NCBI GenBank assembly: GCA_031288855.1
Contig: JAITQQ010000045.1
Span: 1 to 6,091 of the forward strand
Direction of reading: 5' to 3'
Length of the DNA: 6,091 nt
Source of the DNA: Prevotellaceae bacterium
Lineage (GTDB): Bacteria > Bacteroidota > Bacteroidia > Bacteroidales > UBA932
The notes beneath the pieces were generated by a model. That model was not told the DNA's origin. It did not search any database and was given only the letters and a program-made list of their open reading frames with translations. Of the stretch, positions 1-5,995 are shown piece after piece (position 1 is the first letter of the stretch; every line of letters begins with the position of its first letter). Made by a program: the position numbers and the translations under genes.

Positions 1-3000
1 AGCCATTTCACCAGTGCAAAATCCTGCCGGTGGGGGAGCTTGGGGTTGCGGGCATAAATCCGGGCGGCCATGAAAAACATGCCGGGGTCTTCGGGCACAA
101 TCTTTGCTTTGTAGGTGGCTTCTCCGTCGGTGTAGGTGTCGAGCGAAAATTCAAATGTCCGCTTGATTTTAAATTCACCGGTTTTCAACTGTTCGGTGAA
201 CACCAGTTCCACGCCGATGTCGTCGGGCTGCAACGCGCCGGTGAGCAGCGTGGCCGACACTTCCACTTCTTTTCCTAGCGCAAAAGCGTTGGCGGAGTTT
301 TCGGGCTGCGTGTAGGAGATTAGTTCAATATGGTCCCATTCGCGGCCTACTTTCTTTTTCCAATCGGCAATGGCAATGGCTTCGGCGTAGTCGTTTTCGA
401 CCATCCGCGCGTAGCGTTCGGCCATTTTGCGGTAAAACTTTTCTTCGTAATCGTTCATCATCCGGTTGGTGGTGAAGTTCGACGCCACGTCGGCAATGGT
501 GTTTTTAATGTGGCTCATCCATGCTGCGGATATGCCGTTTTCGTCGCGGTTGTAGAATATCGGCGCTATTTCATCTTCAATAATATTGTAGATGGTTTCT
601 ACGTCGAGTTCATCCTGAAATGCCTGATTTTCGTAAGTCTGTTCCATCGGGAGCGCCCATCCGGCGCCCGGTTTGTAACCTTCCACCCACCATCCGTCGA
701 GCACGCTGAAGTGCATAACGCCGTTCATCACCGCTTTTTCGCCGCTGGTTCCGGAGGCTTCGAGCGGGCGCGTGGGGGTGTTCAGCCAAATGTCAACGCC
801 CTGTACCAGCAGTTTCGCCAGTTCAATGTCGTAATCGGCCAGGAACACTATTTTGCCCAGGAACTGCGGCATCTTTGCCACTTCCACAATGCGCTTGATG
901 AGGTCTTGCCCGGCTTTGTCGGCGGGATGCGCTTTCCCTGCAAATATAAATTGTACGGGATGGTTGGGGTTGTTTACAATTTCGCTTAAACGGTTAAGGT
1001 CTTTGAATAAAAGGTGCGCCCGCTTGTAGGTGGCAAAGCGCCGTGCAAAACCGATAGTGAGCACGTCATTGCGCAAAATTTCTTTTATCTCCACCACTTG
1101 GCGGGGCGAGAAACACGATTGTAGCGTGTCGTTGGAAAGGCGCGTTTTAACGGCGTCAATTAAGCGTTTGCGCAGCTTGTTCCTTACTTCGAGGATGGTT
1201 TTGTCTGCCACTTTGTGAATGCCGGCGAAGCAACTTTTGTCGTAATGGTGGGTTTGAAATTCGGCGCCGAACACTTCGCCCTGTATGGTTTTCCATTCGG
1301 GCGCTGTCCATGTGGGATAATGCACGCCGTTGGTGACGTAGCTCACATGCAGTTCTTCGGGCAGGTAGCCGGGCCACAAATCTTTCAACACTTGCCGGCT
1401 CACCTTGCCGTGCAGCCGGCTCACCCCATTCACTTCTTGCGACAGGTTTGCGGCAAGATAACTCATGGAGAATTTTTCGTTGGGGTCGTTCGCATTAATT
1501 TTGCCAAGCCCCATCAGTTGGTTCCATGAAATCTTGAGTCGGTCGGGGTAGTGCGACAGGTAGGTGCGGAGCATATTTTCGTCGAAGGCGTCGTGCCCGG
1601 CAGGCACCGGCGTGTGGGTGGTGAAAAGCGACGAGGCGCGTACCACTTCCAGCGCTTCCGAAAAGGTGAGGTTGTCGTTGAGTATAAATTCATGCAGCCG
1701 CGCCAGCCCGATAAATGCGGCGTGGCCTTCGTTACAATGATACACCTCTGCATTGATGCCGAGTTTGCGCAGTAGCCTGATGCCGCCTACGCCCAGCAGC
1801 AGTTCTTGCTTCAGCCGGTTTTCCCAGCTGCCGCCGTAGAGATGGTGCGTGATGGTGCGGTCTTCGGTAATGTTGTCTTCAAAATCCGTGTCGAGCAGAT
1901 ACAGTTCGATGCGCCCCACGTCTACGCGCCACACGCGGGCGTAAAGGGTGCGGCCGGGAAGTGCAATACTCACGGTTGCCCACTTTCCTTCCTTGTCATA
2001 CACCGGCGTTACCGGCGCTTTCATAAAATCCTGCGCATCGTAGTTGCTGACCTGGTCGCCTGCCGACGACAGTTTTTGCGTAAAATATCCATACCGGTAA
2101 AGCAAGCCCACGCCTGTGATGTGGGTGCTTTTGTCGCTGGCTTCTTTCAAATAATCGCCGGCCAGGATGCCCAGTCCGCCCGAATATGTTTTCAGGGAAG
2201 TGTGCAGCCCATATTCCATGCTGAAGTAAGAAATGTGGGGGGCGTTCATTTTTTTCTTTCCTGCCATGTAGTCGGAAAACCGGCCGTGCACGGCTTTGAA
2301 GCGGTTTACGAAATCCGTGTCGTTTTCAAGTTCCCGGTAGCGTTTGAACGATATTTGGTCGAGCAGTGCAATGGGGTTGTGCCCGCATTTTTCCCAGAGG
2401 CCGGCGTCGATAGAGCGGAACAGGTCAACTGCGTCTTCGTTCCAACACCACCAGAGATTTTTTGAAAGCTCTTCCAGTGCCGCCAGGTTTTCAGGAATTT
2501 GTTTATGGATCATCACGCGGCTCCATGCCGGACGGTTGGTCAGGATGTCGTATGACACCTGTTCTTCCGGTTGTGCAGGCCTGTTGGGAATTCGCGCCAC
2601 AACTTTCTCCAAAGCCAGCGCCGCCGCTTTCTTGTAATATTTGATTTGATTGTCCCACAGCGCCACCGTCGATACTTCTTTGGCATTTGCTTTCAAGGCG
2701 CGGCTCTCCGCCTCATGGAGCTGCGCCGCCGCCTTAATTTTTTGCGCCACGCCATCGACCACCGAACTGTAGTTGGTGTCGTTCCGAAGTATAATGTCAA
2801 TGCTCTTGTTCTTTCCCTTGTAATGGGTGTTGACCCACTCGCCAAACCCCGACAGCGAAGAGGTGATGGTGGGCACGCTGAAGGCAAGGCTTTCGAGCGG
2901 CGTATAACCCCAGGGCTCGTAATATGAAGGGAACACCGTGAGGTCAAGTCCCACGAGCAAGTCGTAGTAAGGTATATTAAATATGCCGTCGTTGCCGTTA

Positions 3001-4235
3001 AGATAAGACGGGACAAAAAATATTTTCACCTTATCCTGTGGCGTATTGTTGAGTTGATGATAGCGGCAGCGGCGTAGTATGGCGTCATTTTCCCGGTTGT
3101 TCAAATAATGGGTAAGGTGACTGTCGTCGATGTGGCGCCTGTCGTTTGGATGTTGCAGGTTTTGCAACAATTCTTTATTCGGGCCGTGATGGTCGCCGGG
3201 GACCATAATAAACGCCATCACTTCTTTTTGCAACAGGTCGTTTTTGTTGAGCTGCGCCAAAGCGTCGATGAATACGTCAATGCCTTTGTTCCTGTATTCA
3301 TATCGCCCGCTGATGCCAATCAGCAGCGCATCTTTTTCGATGGGTTGGTTGAGCAGGGCTTCGGCCACACTGCATAACGTTTCGCGCCCGGCTTTTTGTT
3401 TTGCCGGAAGTTCGTTATCCGGCGGTATAAAACTATTTTCAAATCCGTTGGGCGTAACCATATCAACCTCTTTCGAGAGGAAGTGTTTACACTCGCGGGC
3501 TGTAATGTCGCTCACGGTGGTAAAACAATCGGCGGCTTGCGCGGCAGCCCTTTCCAGCGAAAAGCGGGAAACAACATTGAACTGTTGCGCCATGTCGTCG
3601 GGATTATAGCGCTCCATGTTGTCATACAGCGGCAGGTTGTTTCCGGCGAGGCACCGGCCAAGCACGGTGGCATGGGTGGTGAAGATACACCCAATCTGCG
3701 GCATTTTCATTTTCAGGTAGAGCAGTCCCGTGCCGGTCATCCATTCGTGGAATTGCGCCACCACCCGGTGGCGGGCGTTGATGTTGAAATTGGTGAAACT
3801 CTCAATCACCTTGCCGGCCGCATAGCCGAAAAGCGCCGACTCTATATAATCCCACTGTCCGCTGATGGAATCGAGGTGATAGACTTCCCAAAATTTAGCA
3901 AACACTTCGTCTTTCGTCGATATGAAGGTGGTGAAATCGACGAGCACCGCTACCGGCTGTCCGGCCACATTCCACCGGCCAACCCTGATGCGCAATCCCT
4001 CTTGGGCTGCCTTGGCCCTCCACGACCGGAGCAGGCGGGGGTCTTCAATGAAATCGGGATTTTGCTCGGTATCGCGCCACACGTCGGGGCCAATTAAAAT
4101 ATGATTATTCTTCAAGTCTTTCTCCATGTTTAGCGCTTTGGTCGCTACCACGGTGTAGATGCCTCCCACTTTATTACAGACTTCCCAACTTGTTTCAAAT
4201 AAAAAATCCGGCTGCATTTTCTCTTTCATATTCAT
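1..4235 (-). CDS. Glycogen synthase (GT3) / alpha-glucan phosphorylase (DUF3417-GT35) fusion, 3' end beyond window
   Basis: One uninterrupted frame of 1411 codons runs off the left edge. Residues about 8-520 are a GT3 glycogen synthase: KVGGIYTVV near residue 22, HEW at 163-165, TTHATVLGR from 186, VTPNG at 260-264, and FPSYYEPWGYTPLE at 435-448 with the E-x7-E pair E440/E448. After a linker, DUF3417 follows (LSKNLWWCWN at 590-599), then a GT35 phosphorylase: YFSMEYGLH at 670, YSGGLG at 684, NEGH at 835-838, TTHTPVPAG at 872, GFARRFATYKR at 1062, and EASGTSGEKA at 1159-1168 with K1167 as the expected pyridoxal-phosphate lysine. Residues 1300-1411 resemble the beta-rich tail of short phosphorylases. 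By family, the first half elongates alpha-1,4-glucan from a nucleotide sugar and the second releases glucose-1-phosphate by phosphorolysis; both would be cytosolic. Fused proteins of roughly this length are known to me from Bacteroidota, so little is probably missing. Numbering starts at the ATG at 4235. The in-frame ATG at 4229 (MKEKMQPDFLFETSWEV) is an equally good start and leaves a more usual leader. Confidence 0.95.
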   Translation of the reverse strand, partial: MNMKEKMQPDFLFETSWEVCNKVGGIYTVVATKALNMEKDLKNNHILIGPDVWRDTEQNPDFIEDPRLLRSWRAKAAQEGLRIRVGRWNVAGQPVAVLVDFTTFISTKDEVFAKFWEVYHLDSISGQWDYIESALFGYAAGKVIESFTNFNINARHRVVAQFHEWMTGTGLLYLKMKMPQIGCIFTTHATVLGRCLAGNNLPLYDNMERYNPDDMAQQFNVVSRFSLERAAAQAADCFTTVSDITARECKHFLSKEVDMVTPNGFENSFIPPDNELPAKQKAGRETLCSVAEALLNQPIEKDALLIGISGRYEYRNKGIDVFIDALAQLNKNDLLQKEVMAFIMVPGDHHGPNKELLQNLQHPNDRRHIDDSHLTHYLNNRENDAILRRCRYHQLNNTPQDKVKIFFVPSYLNGNDGIFNIPYYDLLVGLDLTVFPSYYEPWGYTPLESLAFSVPTITSSLSGFGEWVNTHYKGKNKSIDIILRNDTNYSSVVDGVAQKIKAAAQLHEAESRALKANAKEVSTVALWDNQIKYYKKAAALALEKVVARIPNRPAQPEEQVSYDILTNRPAWSRVMIHKQIPENLAALEELSKNLWWCWNEDAVDLFRSIDAGLWEKCGHNPIALLDQISFKRYRELENDTDFVNRFKAVHGRFSDYMAGKKKMNAPHISYFSMEYGLHTSLKTYSGGLGILAGDYLKEASDKSTHITGVGLLYRYGYFTQKLSSAGDQVSNYDAQDFMKAPVTPVYDKEGKWATVSIALPGRTLYARVWRVDVGRIELYLLDTDFEDNITEDRTITHHLYGGSWENRLKQELLLGVGGIRLLRKLGINAEVYHCNEGHAAFIGLARLHEFILNDNLTFSEALEVVRASSLFTTHTPVPAGHDAFDENMLRTYLSHYPDRLKISWNQLMGLGKINANDPNEKFSMSYLAANLSQEVNGVSRLHGKVSRQVLKDLWPGYLPEELHVSYVTNGVHYPTWTAPEWKTIQGEVFGAEFQTHHYDKSCFAGIHKVADKTILEVRNKLRKRLIDAVKTRLSNDTLQSCFSPRQVVEIKEILRNDVLTIGFARRFATYKRAHLLFKDLNRLSEIVNNPNHPVQFIFAGKAHPADKAGQDLIKRIVEVAKMPQFLGKIVFLADYDIELAKLLVQGVDIWLNTPTRPLEASGTSGEKAVMNGVMHFSVLDGWWVEGYKPGAGWALPMEQTYENQAFQDELDVETIYNIIEDEIAPIFYNRDENGISAAWMSHIKNTIADVASNFTTNRMMNDYEEKFYRKMAERYARMVENDYAEAIAIADWKKKVGREWDHIELISYTQPENSANAFALGKEVEVSATLLTGALQPDDIGVELVFTEQLKTGEFKIKRTFEFSLDTYTDGEATYKAKIVPEDPGMFFMAARIYARNPKLPHRQDFALVKW

Positions 4236-4248
4236 GTTTTTGAAGTTG

Positions 4249-4279
4249 CGAAGGTACAAAAAAGAAATAAGACGACCAA
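4249..4279 (-). promoter_or_regulatory. Candidate Bacteroidota-type promoter of the synthase/phosphorylase gene
   Basis: On the minus strand, TACCTTCG (4256 down to 4249) differs in one base from the Bacteroidota -7 consensus TAnnTTTG. TTGG (4279-4276) sits 19 nt upstream at the place of the -33 box, whose consensus is TTTG. Transcription would begin near 4242-4245, only about 8 nt before the ATG at 4235 and about 14 nt before the ATG at 4229, which favours the second start. No Shine-Dalgarno-like sequence is visible, as is normal in this phylum. Inferred from motif match and spacing only. Confidence 0.5.
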
Positions 4280-4322
4280 GCAGCATTTCACCACATTGCC
4301 GCGTAATTTTGTCATACCATTA

Positions 4323-4499
4323 CTAACGTTCGACAAGGAATTTAAAAATATACAGGAATTGCAGCTTATCCTCTGGGAATAAACGCTCCGCTCCGCGCTT
4401 GGCGGGGTCGAAGTGGTGGAGGTGCGATTTTACGTTTTCCACAAATCCGCGATAGAGGCTGTCTCGTTCGTGATCTTTTTCTACGAAACTTATATGGGC
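4323..4499 (-). pseudogene. Remnant of a protein-coding gene (possibly DUF6261-like), 5' part lost
   Basis: This frame has 58 codons and ends in TAG at 4325-4323. It is preceded directly by an in-frame TAG (4502-4500) and contains no Met codon, so it cannot be an intact gene as it stands. It still reads like real protein: charged helical segments ERDSLYRGFVENVKSHLHHF and DPAKRGAERLFPEDK. The pattern RD-x(2)-YRG ... HHFDPAKR ... AERL resembles, from memory, the central part of DUF6261 proteins, which are common in Bacteroidota. That family match is tentative. The fragment's codon-like, moderate GC composition stops at 4499/4500, where A-rich DNA begins, so its 5' part was probably removed by insertion or deletion at that point. 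A longer frame on the same strand (4584-4366, beginning MNILFFRGFYNY) crosses this junction in another phase and is probably a chance frame. Confidence 0.45.
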
Positions 4500-4678
4500 C
4501 TAAAAACAAACCGTCCTTATTATAAAGAAATAAACAGTTAAAAGTTAGGTAGTTGTAAAAACCCCGAAAAAACAAAATGTTCATTCAGGTTTAATTTCCT
4601 TTTAATTCCGGCTCCAAAAAAACGCGAAAAAATTTAAGTTTCTTTTAATACACCCTTAAAAGGGCTTTAAAATACCCC

Positions 4679-4754
4679 AAAAACCGCATAAAACAAGCAA
4701 AGGAACCATTTCCTGGCCCCACGAAAATGGTGACAAAAACCGCAAAAAACAGGC
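4679..4754. repeat. Direct repeat pair, 20 bp, 18/20 identical
   Basis: AAAAACCGCATAAAACAAGC (4679-4698) and AAAAACCGCAAAAAACAGGC (4735-4754) differ at two positions and start 56 bp apart. Two weaker relatives lie to the left: AAAAACCCCGAAAAAAC (4557-4573) and AAAAACGCGAAAAAA (4618-4632). Measured at the C after the A5 run, the spacing is 61, 61 and 56 bp. Such spaced repeats could be binding sites for a transposase or another DNA-bending protein. No function is shown by the sequence itself. Confidence 0.55.
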
Positions 4755-4763
4755 GGTTTTTTT
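4735..4763. terminator. Bidirectional rho-independent-like hairpin
   Basis: AAAAACCGC (4735-4743) pairs fully with GCGGTTTTT (4753-4761) around a 9-nt loop, and two more T follow. The reverse strand also ends in a T-run, so the hairpin could stop transcripts in both directions. On the minus strand it lies about 300 nt downstream of the repressor stop codon, where leftward repressor transcripts might end before reaching the host gene. The left arm is also part of the 20-bp direct repeat, so termination may not be its main role. Confidence 0.5.
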
Positions 4764-4800
4764 ATGCCCGGAACCCACCCGCCGGAAAGGCGAAAATTCG

Positions 4801-4836
4801 AGTTGCACGGTGAGTTGGGCGGTCAGTTGGGCGGTC
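4801..4836. repeat. Tandem repeat, 12 bp x 3
   Basis: Two identical copies of AGTTGGGCGGTC (4813-4824 and 4825-4836) follow a diverged copy AGTTGCACGGTG (4801-4812). The G-rich unit stands out from the A-rich surroundings. In the minus-strand frame it would encode TAQL repeats, but that frame has no other protein-like character. Confidence 0.75.
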
Positions 4837-4854
4837 AAAATACACCAAAAAATA

Positions 4855-4932
4855 GGTACATTTTAGGGGATATAATACGTTTTTTGATGCCGAAAATGGC
4901 ACTTTTTAGCACATTTTGGGGTACTTATTACG
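4855..4932. repeat. Diverged 25-bp direct repeat around ACATTTT
   Basis: Segments 4855-4879 and 4908-4932 agree at 18 of 25 positions and start 53 bp apart. The shared core is ACATTTT followed by a G-run. Both end in TACG. The 10-mer GCACATTTTG of the second copy occurs again at 5052-5061, just past the repressor stop codon. The region is AT-rich, so part of the likeness could be chance. Confidence 0.35.
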
Positions 4933-5063
4933 CATAACAGCAAAGTTATATAATTTATACAATATACTGAAAATAAATGATATAAATATTTTCAAATAGA
5001 ATGAAAGGAGCTTTAAAAGGGCCTTAAGGTGTGTGTGCGGGGAAAGTTTGGGCACATTTTGTG

Positions 5064-5708
5064 TTATTCCAACCGGATTACACCGATAACAATGGCTATG
5101 GAATGGATGCGCGACCTGTGTAGTTCAAAGGATTCGTATTTCGGGTTCTCGGAAACAATAAGCAGGTGTTCATTGTCACTGCCTTTGTTTATGCGCTTAA
5201 TGAGGGCACCCTGTTCGGTATCTAATACATATACTTTGTTCCATTGGAAAAAGGTATCTAACGACAATTTCTTGCAAGCAACAATATCACCGCTGCTATA
5301 CTTCGGATACATACTGCTGCCCTTTACGGCAATTAAAAATTCGGCTTCTCTAAAAGTAGGGATTACAAAGCGCTCACATTCGTATTCCATCACTTGCAAC
5401 TCGCCGGTTCCGAAACCGGCCATAGCCTCAATCGGTATCAGCGGAATGCCATCCTGTGATTTAATGGCTTTAAATTGTTGGGCCGCTGGCTCCTCACTCC
5501 TCAACATGTTTCCTTCGCCTGTCATTAGCCACCCTGTATTTAAGTCAGAATAACATAGAGCAATTTTCTGTAATTTATCGGGCTGTATTGACTGCCGTAT
5601 GTTGTTTACATAACCATTTGACAAACCTACTACCTTTTCAAAAGCGGATTGTCCAATATTTTTTGATTTTATAAAAATTTTAAGCCTTTCTTTTACAGTT
5701 GTTTGCAT
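5064..5708 (-). CDS. XRE-family HTH / S24 peptidase-like (LexA/CI-type) repressor
   Basis: The protein has 214 residues. Residues about 5-65 form an XRE-type helix-turn-helix (ERLKIFIKSKNIGQSAFEK, GLSNGYVNNIR) closing with the LNTGWLMTGEG motif typical of phage-type repressors. Residues about 90-210 are an S24/LexA-fold domain: IPLIPIEAMAG holds the likely cleavage dipeptide A97-G98, VKGSSMYPKYSSGD holds the nucleophile S132, and ALIKRI holds the general base K171. The Ala-Ser and Ser-Lys distances (35 and 39 residues) are close to those of LexA. By family knowledge it binds operator DNA as a dimer, silences the divergent operon, and self-cleaves when RecA is activated by DNA damage. It is transcribed away from the rightward operon across a 92-bp gap carrying an inverted-repeat operator, so autoregulation is likely. 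The ATG at 5708 fits the usual length of the family. No intact Bacteroidota promoter is obvious for it; GATTTTTG (5735-5728) is a one-mismatch -7 candidate. Confidence 0.9.
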   Translation of the reverse strand: MQTTVKERLKIFIKSKNIGQSAFEKVVGLSNGYVNNIRQSIQPDKLQKIALCYSDLNTGWLMTGEGNMLRSEEPAAQQFKAIKSQDGIPLIPIEAMAGFGTGELQVMEYECERFVIPTFREAEFLIAVKGSSMYPKYSSGDIVACKKLSLDTFFQWNKVYVLDTEQGALIKRINKGSDNEHLLIVSENPKYESFELHRSRIHSIAIVIGVIRLE

Positions 5709-5732
5709 AATATTTACGATTTGTTAGCAAAA

Positions 5733-5764
5733 ATCTCTGTAAAATATTTGCATTTTATAGAGAT
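5733..5764. promoter_or_regulatory. Probable repressor operator: 13-bp inverted repeat
   Basis: The arms are ATCTCTGTAAAAT (5733-5745) and ATTTTATAGAGAT (5752-5764). The second is the reverse complement of the first at 12 of 13 positions, and they are separated by ATTTGC. The spacer contains the -33 box TTTG (5747-5750) of the rightward promoter, and the right arm lies between the -33 and -7 boxes. A dimer bound here would block polymerase. The left arm also reaches the only candidate -7 box of the repressor, so the same site could control both directions. Confidence 0.75.
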
Positions 5765-5778
5765 ATGCTCTATTTTTG
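5747..5778 (+). promoter_or_regulatory. Bacteroidota-type promoter of the rightward operon
   Basis: TTTG (5747-5750) and TATTTTTG (5771-5778) are exact matches to the -33 box TTTG and the -7 box TAnnTTTG, with a 20-nt spacer, which is within the usual range. Transcription would start near 5783-5786, giving a leader of about 15 nt before the ATG at 5801. It overlaps both inverted repeats in this gap, so it should be tightly repressible. Confidence 0.75.
5757..5773. promoter_or_regulatory. Second, overlapping palindrome reaching the -7 box
   Basis: ATAGAG (5757-5762) and CTCTAT (5768-5773) form a perfect inverted repeat with 6-bp arms and a 5-nt spacer. The left arm is shared with the 13-bp operator, and the right arm covers the first bases of the -7 box (5771-5778). 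With CTCTGT at 5735-5740 this makes three CTCTRT half-sites in 39 bp. It could be a second repressor site or the site of the small HTH protein. Confidence 0.5.
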
Positions 5779-5800
5779 TCTAAAATTTACGAATTAGGAC

Positions 5801-5983
5801 ATGGCGACAAATGTACAAAAAAAAATAATAATACTGCCCCACGGGATGCGTCGCGAGATTGCGCGGACATTGAACATGAATGAGCGGACAGTAGGACTGG
5901 CTCTACGGGGTAAAATAGATGGCAAAAAGAGCGCCGCTGCGCGCCGGCTGGCCGAAACAAAGCTAAAAGAATATAACCAATAA
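5801..5983 (+). CDS. Small helix-turn-helix DNA-binding protein, first gene of the rightward operon
   Basis: The protein has 60 residues. Residues 15-38 read as a helix-turn-helix: RREIARTLNM as the first helix, N as the turn and ERTVGLALRGK as the recognition helix. A Lys/Arg-rich tail follows (KKSAAARRLAETKLKEYNQ). No other domain fits in this length. Its place, divergent from an S24 repressor and under the repressed promoter, is that of Cro-like or early regulators in phages, and similar small proteins occur beside such repressors in Bacteroidota phages (from memory). It may bind the same intergenic region and antagonise the repressor; this is inference. The ATG at 5801 is chosen because it lies about 15 nt from the predicted transcription start. 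A Met at residue 16 would cut into the fold. The next gene begins 12 nt after its stop, so the two are co-transcribed. Confidence 0.75.
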   Translation: MATNVQKKIIILPHGMRREIARTLNMNERTVGLALRGKIDGKKSAAARRLAETKLKEYNQ

Positions 5984-5995
5984 AATCACAATATT

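Larger units (their letters stand above)
4500..5063. other. A-rich, repeat-bearing stretch without a convincing gene
   Basis: This is 564 bases between the gene remnant and the repressor. Short frames exist (for example 4838-4656, minus strand, with the repeat-derived start MTAQLTAQLTVQLEF), but none looks like a conserved protein. The stretch holds A-tract repeats with C positions at 4562, 4623, 4684 and 4740, a 12-bp tandem repeat, a strong hairpin, a diverged 25-bp direct repeat, and an 8-bp inverted repeat TGAAAATA-N11-TATTTTCA (4968-4994). Its position, between host sequence and a phage-type repressor that reads towards it, is where the end region of a Mu-like or other integrating element would lie. 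That reading is inference. Confidence 0.5.
5712..5795 (+). repeat. Direct repeat ATTTACGAWTT flanking the operator
   Basis: ATTTACGATTT (5712-5722) and ATTTACGAATT (5785-5795) match at 10 of 11 bases in the same orientation. One lies next to the repressor start, the other next to the start of the rightward operon. They bracket the inverted repeats and could be accessory sites for either DNA-binding protein. They are short enough that chance is possible. Confidence 0.3.

Noticed and set aside
330..989. Plus-strand open frame of 219 codons, and similar long plus-strand frames at 1806-2465 and 3396-4097
   Set aside because: They lie opposite the synthase/phosphorylase gene, have no recognisable domains, and are His/Phe/Val-rich in the way expected of antisense frames of a moderately GC-rich gene.
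4656..4838. Minus-strand 60-codon frame starting MTAQLTAQLTVQLEF
   Set aside because: Its start is made by the 12-bp tandem repeat and it runs through the hairpin. It has no promoter and no conserved-looking segment.
4888..4907. Hairpin TGCC-GAAAAT-GGCA followed by CTTTTT
   Set aside because: A 4-bp stem is too weak to be called a terminator.
4968..4994. Inverted repeat TGAAAATA-N11-TATTTTCA as a repressor operator or terminator
   Set aside because: It does not share the CTCTRT half-site of the switch region, its stem is pure A/T except one pair, and 8-bp arms are not rare in such AT-rich DNA.
4656..5022. Shared 10-mer TTAAAAGGGC at 4656-4665 and 5013-5022
   Set aside because: Only ten bases match and the flanks differ, so it cannot be told from chance in this composition.
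5029..5553. Plus-strand frame of 174 codons
   Set aside because: It is antisense to the clearly recognised S24 repressor and shows no protein-family features.
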